DNA of 64,000 nt from Vespa crabro (taxonomy: Eukaryota > Arthropoda > Insecta > Hymenoptera > Vespidae), in NCBI RefSeq assembly GCF_910589235.1, contig NC_060966.1:5990320-6054319 (forward strand). The letters run 5' to 3'. Each line of letters opens with the position of its first letter. Positions within the stretch are counted from its first letter, which is position 1. Under the pieces are notes generated by a model. The model did not search any database. It saw only the letters and a program-made list of their open reading frames with translations, and was not told the origin of the DNA. The translations under genes were made by a program, and so were the position numbers. Of this stretch, positions 12,733-27,100 are shown one piece after another.

Positions 12733-14403
12733 TAATTGACCTCTCTATTGAACGATCTAAAATTTTCTTCACTCACCATTAATATTTGTATTCGAATGAT
12801 ACGAATATTCAGAAAAATATCCCGTATTCGAGATAATACTTCTAATAGCATGTGAAGAAAAATATTTAGTTTGAAGGTGAAACATCATTAACAATATATA
12901 ATGTTCGCAAATAAATAAAACAGTCTGTCGAACTTAAGGCACGTTTAACTTGCTTAAAACTGTGAAGGAAAACTCAGATCATTCAGTTATTTATAAAGAA
13001 CGAAACAGTATAATAACTTATCTAAGTATAGATATGTGAGAGTTTAACGTAAGCATTTTTATCAACGTTTTACATATATTATCATTAATTTGTATTATAG
13101 TATTCTAATAAAATATATTAATTTATTAGAACGAATATATATTAATCGAAACATCAAAATAAACAATGGAAATATTAAATAATATAGAGCTACATACGAG
13201 TACGAAAAAAATTATGTGTAATAATAATTACGTGTAATATAATATCTATTAATATATATTATACATATAGTTGATTATTATATAACAAAACGTTATATAA
13301 TTGAATATGTAATATATACAAACAGCCTTATCATTTATACATATGCATATGAACATTTATTTTTATGGAACTATTATATTATATATCATTGCATATACTC
13401 ATTTGATAAATAAGTTGATCACTACGACAAATTACGAAGATACGCGTTTCTATACGTTAACTGAATTCGATTATAACCAACAGGAATATGTTATCTGTTT
13501 ATTTATAAGGAGAGAGGTCAAATGATTAAACCTATTTATAAAACTGTTTCTGATCTGCTTCATAATCGTTTTCTTCAAGTTTTCATTTCTTTTTTCCTTC
13601 TCCTTTTATGTACTTGTATACCAAACTGTCGAAATGGAGAAAGAGAAAGAGAAAGAAAAAGGAACAAAAAAGCAAATTTTAATAAACGATAACGAAAAAA
13701 CAAAATGATAACAAGAATATTTTAAAAATATTATCTATAGATAATGAAATCTTATCATTATGAAGTAGAAGAAAGAAGATCCATAACACGTGGACCCTTT
13801 ATACAAAATTGGAAAGAAAAAAAAAAAAGAAAGAAAAAAAGATATCTCAAAAGATAAAATAAAGAAAGAAAGAAAAGAAGTGAGGTCGGAGTTGGATGGC
13901 GTGCCAACGTTTCAGTCAGGAAGTCGCGTGTCGACATTAAATCCAAACTCCCACTACGTCGACGTACAAGCAATCTCCTTATGAACCACTACCTCGATAC
14001 AGTCACCAGCTTTCGTTTTCTTGCACTCTACGAAAGCAGTACGAACGGCCTAGTCACGAGAACACACTGAGAAAACGTTCGAATCGCCTAACAAGTTCTT
14101 AGTGTTGGTTACCGTTACTTTAACGAATCAGGATTGGTCGATTCCCCTACGAACGTCGGAGAGCAACCCTTCTACTTTGCTCGGCTTTAACACGGTTCGT
14201 CTTTAGAATCGTCAGAATTGCCGTGGTGATAGGACGAACTTAAAGTGTTCGTTAGAATCCTGTCTAACGTTGCCAATGATACGCGTTTAAATTTTTAATC
14301 TATTGTTAAACAATCAGCAATAATTCAAAGTCAATAAAGATTTTATTAGATTTTCTTTCAAGATAATATCACGTTTAACGTGGAAAAAGAACCGGATCGA
14401 ACC
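12733..14403. other. Intergenic region between ACSF2-like gene and nompC
   Basis: The two genes diverge, so this 1.7 kb should hold both promoters. It is AT-rich with TA-rich stretches at about 13050-13340 and A/G-rich patches at 13635-13880. The last 400 bases (about 13890-14290) are richer in CG dinucleotides and are the likeliest nompC promoter and 5' UTR. I see no convincing TATA box or small gene. Confidence 0.5.
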
Positions 14404-14439
14404 ATGTTCGGCGAAGAAAGACAGTACGACGTAACATGA
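14404..14439 (+). CDS. Upstream ORF overlapping the nompC start
   Basis: An 11-codon ORF (ATG at 14404, good context ACC before it) ends in TGA at 14437-14439, so its stop overlaps the nompC start ATG at 14436 in the configuration ATGA. This overlap is a typical arrangement for termination-reinitiation and could reduce channel translation. It is seen directly, but its use depends on the transcription start lying upstream of 14404. Confidence 0.4.
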   Translation: MFGEERQYDVT

Positions 14440-16615
14440 GCAGTAACAAGAGATCTCAGGGCAACAAGGACGATAAGAAGAATATTCCAAATAAAGAAGA
14501 TAGTCCAGCTGGTGGAAAGGATGATGGTGCTTCGGTATCAACGGGTAGCAATGGAGGTACCAGTGGAGAACCATCACAACCGGGTAGCAAACCTGGATCG
14601 GCAGGTGCCACTGTCAGGGAAGGTGCCCAAAGACTTTTGGCACTTGCTGCACGCGGAGAATGGGCACCCGTGGACCAGCTGCTCAAATCTATGGAAAAGG
14701 CGGTCCAGAATGCGGCTGAGGAAGGTTTTATCGCACCTCTGTCTGGTCTTATGGACCCGGTTAGTACATTTTAATGCAAAATCTTTATTATTATAGTATT
14801 AATTTAATCAAAGAATAGAAATTATTTTGAAGAAATTGTATCAATCAATAATTCTAAAAGATTGATAAATAAACAAATAAATATATTATATTACAGACGA
14901 CTGGAATGACGCCGTTGATGTATGCAGTGAAGGACAATCGTACAGGATTACTGGACAGGATGATAGAGTTGGGTGCTGATGTTGGAGCACGGAACAATGC
15001 AAGTAACCAGTAATGACTCATTCGACCGTGAACATTTTCTTTTTTTCTTTCTTTCTTTCTTTCTAAGAATATTAAGAATGTTAGGAATTAGAAAGTCGAA
15101 GCTCACTTTTCTCTTGACGGCCTTAAAATGAACCCTAATATTAAAATAGTTAGCTAGAACAAGTGACATTGTCATTACGTTTAGTTTGTGCTTTACACGT
15201 AGTACCCTAACACATAATAATGTCGCTTGACCAACTTGAGTTAGCAGAGGTAACGTTAAACACGAAACCTGTACAGTTAATGATCTACCTCTAATCCGTG
15301 CAAAGTTGAGAGGGTGTTAGGATTGCGTGAATGAGGGCCAAGGCCAAGGAGCTTGTCGAGCCAACAAAGTGTTTGTAAGTAAGCAACTAGGCCGGTCAGT
15401 TTAATAGGACGAAAAAAAAAAAAAGGAAGTCCGATAATCATGTTAAGATTAAGAATACTCTATTGAGCTCTTGGCCCCGGGAATTCATTAAAGTTACATT
15501 ATATAATGCTGATAGATTTATTTGTCATTACAGACGTTCATTTTCATTCTCAATCTCGAATTGATCATAATAAATGATCCTTTTTATAGTTATCGTTTTA
15601 ATTCTCTAACATGAATTGTCTAATCGAACATCTAATATACAAAGATTTTCGTTTATCACTGTAAGGAATTTGATGGAATTTCCATATCCATATTAAAGTT
15701 TCATACACAATAGCACGATCGTGTACTTTGCCGGTTGAATATCGACCACGGCCACCGCCCTCGCTATGGCTCCAATATAATTTTCAAATTGCACGCTAAT
15801 AAACTGTGATTGAAACGGCGGAACCATTGCCGTGATTCGTCCGATTAATGTTGGGTGCGGCGAAGTGCAATTTACGATTGTGTTACTTTATTACTTTGGG
15901 AAATGCTTCTCTTTGAATTAATCTATGTAATAGAAGGTTGAACTGTGACGATTATAAAGTTCGTGGAATAATCTCTTTAAAAACGATAACAATGTGTTAT
16001 AGGGGTTTAATTTGTTTTAGGACAATTATAATGCTTTGCACATTGCTGCTATGTATTCGAGAGAAGATGTGGTCAAGTTGCTTCTTTCGAAAAAAGGTGT
16101 TGATCCTTATGCTACCGGAGGGGTAAGAATTGAAAAGAAATTCAAACGATGTAATAAAATCTAAAAGATTCTAAAAAATATTTTCTCCTAGTCGAGGCAA
16201 CAAACGGCAGTTCATTTGGTTGCATCTAGGCAAACTGGTACAGCAACATCAATTTTACGTGCTTTACTGGCTGCAGCAGGAAAAGACATCAGATTGAAAG
16301 TCGATGGTGTAAGTAAATGCATCAGGAATGTTTTAAAATTCATTATTGAATGAAATAACTCGTTGACTATTTGCTTTCGGTAAGGAAGATCAATGATACG
16401 TACTAAAGTTAAAAAGTGGAACGTTCGTGTAATTCCTTGCACCGAAGGCACGATCACAAGTTAATACGTACAAAAGTTCCAATTGGGAGAAGATAAAAAA
16501 TTTCAAAACGATCCCCGTTTGCTTCTCGCGTGACACGAGCCTTGCAAATCGGTGAACATCGCTACCTGGCACCGACTTGCCTCATAATTCTCCTCTTCTC
16601 TTCCCTTTTTTTCCG

Positions 16616-16654
<39 letters not shown>

Positions 16655-19600
16655 AACGATGCCAATATCGTAGCAATGATATGACTATCATAAACAATAT
16701 CTATAAATATCGGTCTGCTCTGTAAACCTTTAAGAGATTTATTTTTCCTTTCCTTCTAATAAAATTCCTGTTAGAAATGAAATTGATAAAATGTTCTCGA
16801 TTACTGTTAATCACAAAATAAATAATGCTAATAAACAGAATATGTTTTTAATCGATTAATAGAAAGGAAAGATACCACTTCTCTTGGCAGTCGAAGCTGG
16901 TAATCAATCCATGTGCCGCGAATTATTATCTCAGCAAGCACCAGATCAACTTCGAGCTACCACTCCAGCTGGAGACTCGGCTCTTCATCTGGCTGCTAGA
17001 CGAAGGGACATTGATATGGTTCGAATTCTGGTGGATTACGGAGCTCCAGTAGACATGCAAAATGTATGTATATTAATCCAAGAAGAAAATATAATAATGA
17101 GATTCTTAAAGCAACAAGTCTCACAATTAAACTTCCAACAAATGTTAATCACATTTTCGCTCTGGCTATGGTATCGATCGAGTCAACATAATTTCATAGG
17201 CGTTTGCTAGGCTAAGAAATGCGTGTTCAACGTAATGAGAAAAGTTATCATTCATTGTGACTTAAAATCTCTTTAACCAATCGTACTGGATAAAATGCTA
17301 AAAATGCTTTTTATAACTTTCCAACACACTGTTTTATAATTCTCCAACAAACGAATTACGTCAGCTTTATTTAATTACTATTGCTAATACTAGGGTTGAA
17401 GGGCATGCATGCGTAATGTATGAAGTTAATCGTCGCAGTGCGTATATTAGTTCGAGTCCAGTTCGAGAATAACTCTTTAGTCGTTCATGAGATCTATCAG
17501 GAGACGCTTCGTAGGTCCTAAAAGAAGATTCTACTTTCTAGATATATTGTTTCTATCTATCTAGCAAACAAGAGATCAATTTTTGCAGGGTGAAGGTCAA
17601 ACAGCATTGCACATTGCAAGTGCCGAAGGTGACGAGATTTTAGTCAAGTACTTCTACGGTGTTAGAGCATCGGCATCGATCGCTGATCATCAAGATCGAA
17701 CGCCTATGCACTTGGCTGCAGAGAATGGGCATGCCACGATAATTGAACTTCTTGCTGATAAATTCAAGGCCAGCATATTTGAGAGAACGAAAGACGGCTC
17801 CACCCTAATGCATATAGCGTCTTTGAATGGACACTCGGAATGTGCCACGATGCTTTTTAAAAAGGGCGTGTACTTGCACATGCCAAATAAGCGTGGAGCA
17901 AGATCTATTCATACTGCAGCTAAATATGGTCATGTGGGAATCATTAGTACACTCCTACAAAGAGGAGAAAAGGTCATTTTTTCCTAATTTTCTTTCTCAA
18001 TGAATCAAATAAATTGATTTCGAAGGACTGACTCCAATGGAATTCTTTTGAACAGGTGGATGCAACAACGAATGACAATTACACGGCGTTGCACATAGCC
18101 GTGGAGAGTGCCAAGCCAGCTGTCGTTGAAACTTTATTGGGTTATGGAGCTGAGGTACACGTTAGGGGCGGCAAACTTCGAGAGACTCCACTTCATATAG
18201 CGGCACGAGTTCCAGACGGCGATAGGTGTGCTTTGATGTTATTAAAATCTGGAGCTGGGCCCAACTTGACAACGGACGATGGACAAACTCCCGTTCATGT
18301 AGCTGCCAGTCACGGGAACTTAGCAACTTTATTACTTCTCCTCGAGGACGGCGGTGATCCAATGTTTAAGTCGAAAGTATGAGAAATACGTTTGGCTATC
18401 AACCTTTGAGTTACTTCTTTATATTTCAACGATTATTGCACAACAAACACGCTTAATGGCACTCGATGATGGCACCAATGTACGTATTTTTAGAGTTGAC
18501 AGGCTTATATGATCGGACTTTGTGTAAAAATTTGATCGATTATTCTTATTTTAATTCTTCAATTCTACTTGTACGTTTTATCTCTTGTTTGTTAGAACGG
18601 TGAAACCCCTCTACATTTGGCCTGCAGGGGATGTCGAGCAGACGTGGTCCGTCATCTAATCGAATTTGTGAAGCAGAACAAAGGACCAGAAGTTGCAACT
18701 TCTTACGTGAACAGCGTAACGAACGAAGGTGCCAGTGCTTTGCATTACGCCGCCCAGATCGAACCATCCGAGGTTGTAATACCAGGAGATGATCGTGCAG
18801 TTGTACGTGCACTTCTGGAAGGAGGGGCCGACGTTTCGTTGCAAACTAAACAAGCTCAAGAATCTGCTTTTCATCACTGTGCTTTAGCTGGAAACAACGA
18901 AGTACTTTCCGAAATGATCAGCCATATGTCAGCTACAGAAGTTCAGAAAGCTTTGAACAGGCAAAGTGCAGTTGGTTGGACACCTCTGTTGATAGCGGCT
19001 CATCGTGGTCACATGGAATTGGTGACGAATCTTTTAGCTAATCATGCCAGAGTAGACGTTTTCGACTTGGAGGGTAGATCGGCACTTCATTTAGCTGCTG
19101 AACATGGCTATCTTCAAGTCTGTGATGCCTTACTGGCAAACAAAGCCTTCATAAACTCAAAGTCTCGCGTTGGTAGAACGGCATTGCATTTGGCAGCAAT
19201 GAACGGTTATTCTCATTTGGTTAGATTTCTCATTCAAGATCATGGTGCTGCGATAGACGTGCTTACACTGAGGAAACAGACTCCTCTTCATCTGGCAGCA
19301 GGCGCTGGTCAATTGGAAGTCTGCAAGCTTCTCTTGGAACTTGGTGCTAGCATAGACGCTACCGACGATCAAGGACAGAAGCCGATTCATGCCGCTGCCA
19401 TGAATAATTACGCTGAAGTGGCACAACTCTTTCTACAAAGACACCCGAGTTTGGTGATGGCATGCACCAAAGACGGAAATACATGTGCCCATATAGCAGC
19501 GATGCAGGGAAGCGTAAGAGTGATCGAGGAACTAATGAAATTTGATCGTCAGGGTGTAATTTCAGCGAGAAACAAGTTGACCGAGGCAACGCCCCTTCAG

Positions 19601-22600
19601 TTAGCTGCCGAAGGTGGTCATGCTGAAGTAGTAAGGGCTTTGGTAAGAGCTGGTGCTTCCTGTGCCGATGAAAATCGTGCCGGCTTCACTGCGGTACATT
19701 TGGCAGCTCAACACGGACACGGACAAGTCCTAGAAGTGATGAAATCTTCTCAATCTTTGAGAATTTCGAGCAAGAAATTGGGTGTAACGGCGCTCCACGT
19801 TGCTGCTTACTTTGGCCAAGCTGGTAAGCATATGTTCAAATTTTCAAAAACTTTTCTAATCTTCTGATACACCATAGTCAATTGATATTCAATTGAAAAA
19901 CTCGGTCGAGAATCTATTTTTAATTAAAGTTTCACTTATACGCTGTAATGCACGTTATCATCCTTAAACTGCAGTATTATTCGCGTATTTAACTAACATA
20001 TATCAACGGTAACTGGTACGAACATTTTGGTTTGGCCATTAGAAAAGGGTCATCATACCCATGCGTGATTCCAGCAAATCGTTTTTCACCGTACCCTACT
20101 GCCACGTATTTTGGCATATGTACATTGAGGAATAGGATTTTCGCGTGACTCTTCCGACTGGTTTAAAGTCAAATGTAGTGATCGGTAATGTCGCCGAAAG
20201 TGAGACTTTCCCCGCGAGGACGACTGCGGTCACGCGAAAATCTCTTTTGTTGCGTTGTATAGATTTTCTAAAGACTTATCTTATAAGATCTTTCGTGCAA
20301 AAGGAAATGCATAATCGTTAGATCGTAAGAAATAGTTGAGATTTGCCTCCTCAAAGAATAATAATAAAAGGTAGAGCAACATTCATCGAATAAAATAATA
20401 GTTATCGTGAGCTCGTAAAACACGATCAAGCGATTAAACAACAATGTGAAATTCCTTTGCTCATAGGAATTTTTCCGGATTACCATGCACTGGGTGAATT
20501 TCGAAGAAAATCAACGTATCGTTCGAGTTTTATTTTAAACTGACGGTCGAAAGTTCAAGACCATTTACTCTACTTAATCGTAAATACCTGATCTCGAAGT
20601 TTAAGATTTAGGTGTCGCTGGTCACGAACTTAGAAACTGTATAACTAATTCGTGCAAGAATGTTCAAGTACCGTTTTGTTCCGTCCAGTCACGTTAATTA
20701 TTTGTATCTCGTCGCCTCAAATGCCTAATCGATCTAAATTCTTCGACGAAATTAACAAAAATGGACTAACAATGAACAATTTCTCTCGAAGTATTGCTTT
20801 TACTTCTTTTTTTACAATTTCTTCCAGATACCGTCAGAGAATTACTGACAAATGTTCCTGGAACTGTTAAATCCGATCCACCTACCGGCGGTTCTTTGGT
20901 AGGAGAATTAGGAAGCGAATCTGGCATGACACCCCTACACCTAGCAGCCTATTCAGGAAATGAAAATGTCGTACGACTTCTTTTAAACTCTGCTGGAGTA
21001 CAGGTAATCGATACTACAGAATGATTACGTCTGAATAAACCCGAAAATGGAATGAAATAGTATATAAAACAAAATATCTATATTTTCTTAGGTGGACGCA
21101 GCGACAACTGAAAATGGATTCAACCCTTTGCATTTAGCTTGTTTCGGTGGGCATATCACGGTAGTTGGTCTTCTTCTCAGCAGATCAGCAGAATTGTTGC
21201 ATAGTTCCGATCGTTATGGAAAAACTGGCCTGCACATAGCTGCTACACATGGGCATTATCAAATGGTAGAGGTACTGTTAGGTCAAGGAGCAGAGATAAA
21301 TGCTACCGATAAGAATGGCTGGACTCCTTTGCACTGTGCTGCTCGTGCTGGTTACCTCGACGTCGTCAAACTACTCGTCGAAAGTGGAGCTTCACCAAAA
21401 AGCGAGACAAACCTTGGTTGTGCTCCTATTTGGTTCGCCGCTTCCGAAGGTCATAATGACGTATTAAAGTATTTGATGGAAAAGGAACACGATACCTATG
21501 CTCTTATGGAAGACAGAAGGGTATAAAGTTTTATGCGTTATCAAGGCCAATGATGAAAAATGCTAGAGACACACCCTGATCATTCTCTTCACGCTTACCT
21601 TAAAAGTTTTCTCAAAGATAACCATGAGAAAACTCACGCTTATATTTGAGAAAACTTTTCTCATTGCTAGAATCGATATTCCAAAGTAATAACTTAGCAC
21701 TTAACGCGAGTAGTACACGCGATATGGAACTACAGTTATGACCTTCTACTTAATATTGTTTTTTTACTCGAGGGAAAAAAAAACATTGCAAAATTCTATT
21801 AGTTCTTATACGTATTATTAACGATTTATCAATTCGATTAATATATCCAGTTCTTCAGCCTTAAAGAGCCCACAACTGATCGATAAGAAAATATCTTTTT
21901 GTTTCAGTTCGTCTACAATATGATGGTTTGCAGCAAGAGTAATAACAACAAGCCAATCGAAGAGTTTGTTCTGGTGTCTCCAGCACCTGTAGACACTGCA
22001 GCTAAACTCTCCAACATCTATATGAAATTATCGGAGAAGGAAAAGGAACGAGCAAAAGATTTGATTGCAGCTGGAAAGCAATGCGAGGCTATGGCAACAG
22101 AATTACTCGCTCTTGCGGCAGGTGCCGATTCAGCTGGCAGAATTTTAACGTCTATGGATCGAAGAAACGTAGAATTCTTGGATGTGCTGATTGAAAATGA
22201 ACAAAAAGAGGTGATAGCTCATACAGTTGTACAACGTTATCTCCAAGAACTTTGGCAAGGTAGCCTAAATTGGAACGCTTTCAGAACGATTCTCCTATTC
22301 ATAGCCTTTCTGATTTGCCCACCAGTTTGGGTAGTCTTTGCTCTGCCACTTGGGCACAAGTACAACAACGTGCCGATCATAAAATTCATGTCGTACTTAA
22401 CGTCCCACATTTATCTGATGGTATTTCTGATGCTAGTTGGGATAACACCAATATATCCAGTCGTAAGATCCAATTTATTACCATACTGGTACGAATGGTG
22501 TCTTCTGGTGATGCTGTCCGGTCTTCTACTCTTCGAATTGACCAATCCCAGTGATAAAAGTGGCCTCGGCTGGATCAAATTAGCAGTCCTCCTCTTCGGT

Positions 22601-24124
22601 ATCTTCGGTGTTGCCTTTCATCTTATGGGATTCGTCATAATCAAACGTGTATACTGGCCAACGTTATTGTATCTAAGAAATCAACTCTTCGCCTTGAGTT
22701 TCCTGCTAGCTTGCGTTCAGATCCTGGACTTTTTATCCTTCCATCATCTCTTTGGACCATGGGCCATCATCATCGGCAATCTCATGAAGGATCTCGCCAG
22801 ATTCCTCGCTGTATTGGCCATCTTCGTCTTTGGCTTTTCCATGCACTTCGTCGCTCTGAACCAAGCATTCCAGAACAACGCAAATCTTGTGGAGGGAAAA
22901 ACTGAGAGTGCCTTTCACGACGGTAAGTTCGATGCACTTATAATAACTGGCTTCGTGATATGTACGAGCCAGCTCATAGCGTTTCCTTTATCTTATCTTC
23001 GCTCTCTTCAGATTTGCCGACATTATAAATTTATTTATTATAATATTCTTTTTTTATATCCGTAATATGATCGCATATATAGATGGTAGCAGCGTAGATG
23101 TTAACGTAGGTTTAGATTTTAGAAATGAAAATTGCTTTAAGGCCAATTAATCCAAAAAAAGAAAAAAAAGAACTATTTAATAGGATGTAGCGAGTGCTTT
23201 TTTTTCATCGGTACGTCATTGCGTCCGAATAATGAAATGAAGCAAGACACCGTTTTCTGTAGCAGATCATCCGTGCTTCCTGGTAATTGTAGATCACGTA
23301 CAAATTCCTTCGGGTTATTAACATCTTTAGGAATTTCATTCGACTAATCAATGATTTATTATCCGTGAAATATGTAAATATGTAAATGTTTCTATATCTT
23401 ATGTATATATATGTGTATATATATGTATATATATACACACCGAAGGGAAATTCTACTGGGGAAACTTTTCAGAGGCTAAAGCTGATTCAAACTTGAGATA
23501 TTGTACATTAATTAAAATAATAGGAATGGTCGAAATTAGGTTCGTTTAAGACGAGGCATAGACGTAATTAGAGAAAATTACAATGATAGATATGTCCGCC
23601 AATTTAACGGAATGGATAACGGAGACGCCAGCACCGGCGACTCCTCATTACTTCAGCCGCTACAGGAAAAAGAATGAATGTTGTGACGATAACTCCCGAG
23701 AGAGTAAGTTTTGCCAGATCGACAAGAATGACAAAGCAGCAAATTGAGAACAATGATAAAACAAAGCAAAGTGGCACGTGCGCAAAAATTGAATGCAGGA
23801 CACGCTCGATGTCAGTGTCGTCCCGTCTGCATTGTGCATCTTGAATGATGTACGCCATGTCTGTGTGCTGCCTGCCAAGACTGTTGCCTGATAACAGCAA
23901 TATTCTGCAAAATCAACGAGAACTGTACTTTCCATCCGTGCATTTTCGCTGCGATTCGGATAGGGACAGTTTTTTTTATTTATTATTATTTTCTTATTTT
24001 TCACAGGATCGCAGGACTCTCCTTTATTTTTATAGAATTCCCAACAACTACAAAACATTCTCGTATACCTGCAGATTTGAAGTCTAAATAAGAAAGCGAA
24101 TTTATTCTATTATAAACGAATATA

Positions 24125-24158
<34 letters not shown>

Positions 24159-27100
24159 CCTAGAGCAAACACTCAAAGTACTTCCGAAACGCAGCGTACG
24201 TTTATATGTATATCACGATAAACAATTCAAAGCTAATTCACTGTCGGCATGTCGTCGGAACGCCAATTTTCTATGTGCCGTGTACTTTGCAACCACCCTC
24301 TTTTCCCCGATTGTCTGTGTTCATCCTTTTTTATAATATTTACGTACTTGCGTTTTTCCTCGACTCCAGCTCGCGTTTTACGTCTCATGGGGAAGATAAT
24401 AATATTTGAATAAACAACGTATTAAGAATGCCAAATGAATGAATCGATTTTTGAACTACGAACGCTATCATTATTTTTACGTTCGATCCCCCATTTAGAA
24501 ACATCTCCCAAGTGTACTACGACTCTCTTCAATTTTGTTGAAGGCGAATTGTTGACTAACTGGGTACGTTGACACCTTTGATCAAGGCAATCTCATTGAG
24601 AAAATTTGCATGCATTCATCGCATCTAATGTCATAATTTTAAATCAAGAATCAGCGTGTCATATTCACGTCGTGTCAATGAGATCTTCAGTGATCCGGAT
24701 GCTGAAAATGATTTAATTTGCATGTTGCATCCTTTCACTCACAGCAAACACGTACGTATGTTCGTGGTGTATTCCGGCACGCGTTTCATTGTTAAAACGA
24801 AGAAAGTGAAGTTCATCTGGAAGGGATCAGCTAACCCAAAAGAATCAATGGAATTGATAAAAATAATGAAATGTGACTGTGTTGAGAAATTCCAAAGGAT
24901 TGCTGCATCTTGAAGCGTCTTCGATTAGCTGCAGTTCTTTACACGGGGCTTGAATATCTTCGCGTCGACTTAGAACAAATCGATAACATATAATATATAA
25001 TATAATCAAAAAACAACACACGCATACTATGCGTAAAGAAGGAGAATAATACAAGTTCAAGAAAAAAAAAAAAAGACAAATAAATAAAAACAAATTAAAT
25101 CAATCAAATTTGGCATGCATTCAACGTTATACTCAGCCCGAGCATGACCACAGATTGTATAACAAAAGCATGAGCATGTTCGTTCGTTCGTTCGTTCATT
25201 CGTTATGTATTCGTTATGGTAAACACGCGAGTCAATTCGTAGTGAGTACCACCAGTAGCCACAGCCTGCCATGGCACGAAAAAGCAAGCGAAAAGCAAGA
25301 CTGCAAAAAGAAAAGATAAAGAAAATCAAGATGCCTCTGTGTACCTCGAATTCCAGTAAAGATGAGTCCTATACTTGCCTTCGAGTATCTGTTCTTCGCC
25401 GTCTTCGGTCAAACGACACACAGCGAGCTCAAGGTCGAGGTCAATCAGCCGGACTGGACCTCGGTCCTCTTTAAGCTGGCCTTCGGCGTGTACATGTTGG
25501 TCTCGGTAGTGGTGTTAATTAATCTGCTTATCGCAATGATGAGCGACACCTATCAACGGATACAGGCACAATCGGATATTGAGTGGAAATACGGTCTGAG
25601 TAAATTGATCCGTAATATGCACAGGTAAGCTTGACATTTTTTTCTTTAACACTTAATGTTAATGTTAATCTCTGATCGAAAATGTGACATTTAATTTATT
25701 GTATAGATCTTTAGCTTCATTTACTTGATAAAATATAGCCTAGAATGATGATAATTAAACCTTTTGTTTTTTTCTATGATCCATTGAGTCAGGTAATTAA
25801 GCTGGAACACATTGAAAATACGTTTCCATGTTGCAGAACAACTACAGCTCCTTCCCCGTTAAACTTGCTAACAACCTGGATCGTTTACTTCATCAAAGTA
25901 TGCAAACAACGTGCAGCAAAACGCAAACGACCGTCTCTGGTACATATGATGGGTCTTCAACGTAGCGGTCGATTATCTCCAAGATCTAAGATGGGTGCAA
26001 AGTGGTTGGCCAAAGTCAAGAAGGGACAGGTCCAACCAAAAGACAGCGTGGCTCTTTCGGTAATGCATTTGAGCCCATTAGGCAGTCAATTGTCCTTTAA
26101 CAGTGCTACCAGAATCGAGAGTGTGGTTGATTGGGACTCAATCAGGAAGAAGTATCTTGCTTTGACTGGAAACGAGCCTGAAAAAGAAGAGGACAAGGAG
26201 AAGGATGACAAGGACAACGAAAATGAGAATGAGGATGATTATGGACCTACTGTTTCAAATGCTCCGACGGTTCCAACAACGATGACCACTTCACCTATAT
26301 AAATATGATCTCGCGAGCGTGAAAATTAAAATAATAATTTTAGGTCTATGTAGCTGACTAAGAAAAGAAAAAAAAAAAAAAAAAAGAAAAAAAAAGAAGA
26401 GAAGAGACAAAAGGAGAGATGAAAGAGCGGGCTTTTCGAAGGACGATCGTCTATATGATTTTAGAAGCTAAGTAAGTCTACGTTACGTAGTCTACATGTG
26501 CCTGTATTTATACAAAATAAATGTCACCTTTATTTTTACGAGTTTGGGATTGCGTCCTACTCAGTCAGCATGGCCAGAAACATGCGTTTGCATCGAATCA
26601 TCTACACTAGCTCGAAATCTCATTGTATGTGGCACAGGAATATATCTTTAAGAATATTTTTAATGATCTTACGCGAAGTATTAAAAGTTTAGGTCTTTTC
26701 TTATATATTTAACACAATGCATGTCCAAAGTTACGTGCAGATTGATTTTTTCTCGTATTCGGCAGGAACGAAAGGAGCCTAGTGTGTGAATGCACTGACA
26801 TAAACGTAGGTCCTTAGAACGACTAAAAATCATCATAAAAATATTAAACAATTGTTAACCGGCACTGGCATGACATATGTCAGGGAGTAAACAATGCAAG
26901 AGAATGTTTTTATTATCTGTATGCAAGCTTCTTTTTTTCTCGCGTCGATGTGTCTTATCAGATATCTTGTTGGCACATATTTCCAGTCAGGATGAACCCG
27001 ATACTGGCCGTTGAATTATTGTTCTTCGCCATCTTCGGACAGACCACTCATGAGCAGTTCAAGGTCGAACCTAACCAACCCGATTGGACCACGATCCTAT

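Noticed and set aside
23604..24058. Two overlapping minus-strand frames of 98 and 132 codons in a nompC intron
   Set aside because: They lie antisense to an intron, lack splice signals and one is rich in Phe/Leu from a T-rich tract.
24656..24913. 85-codon frame in the nompC intron before cassette A
   Set aside because: Does not join in phase with clear splice sites and resembles nothing known; likely chance.
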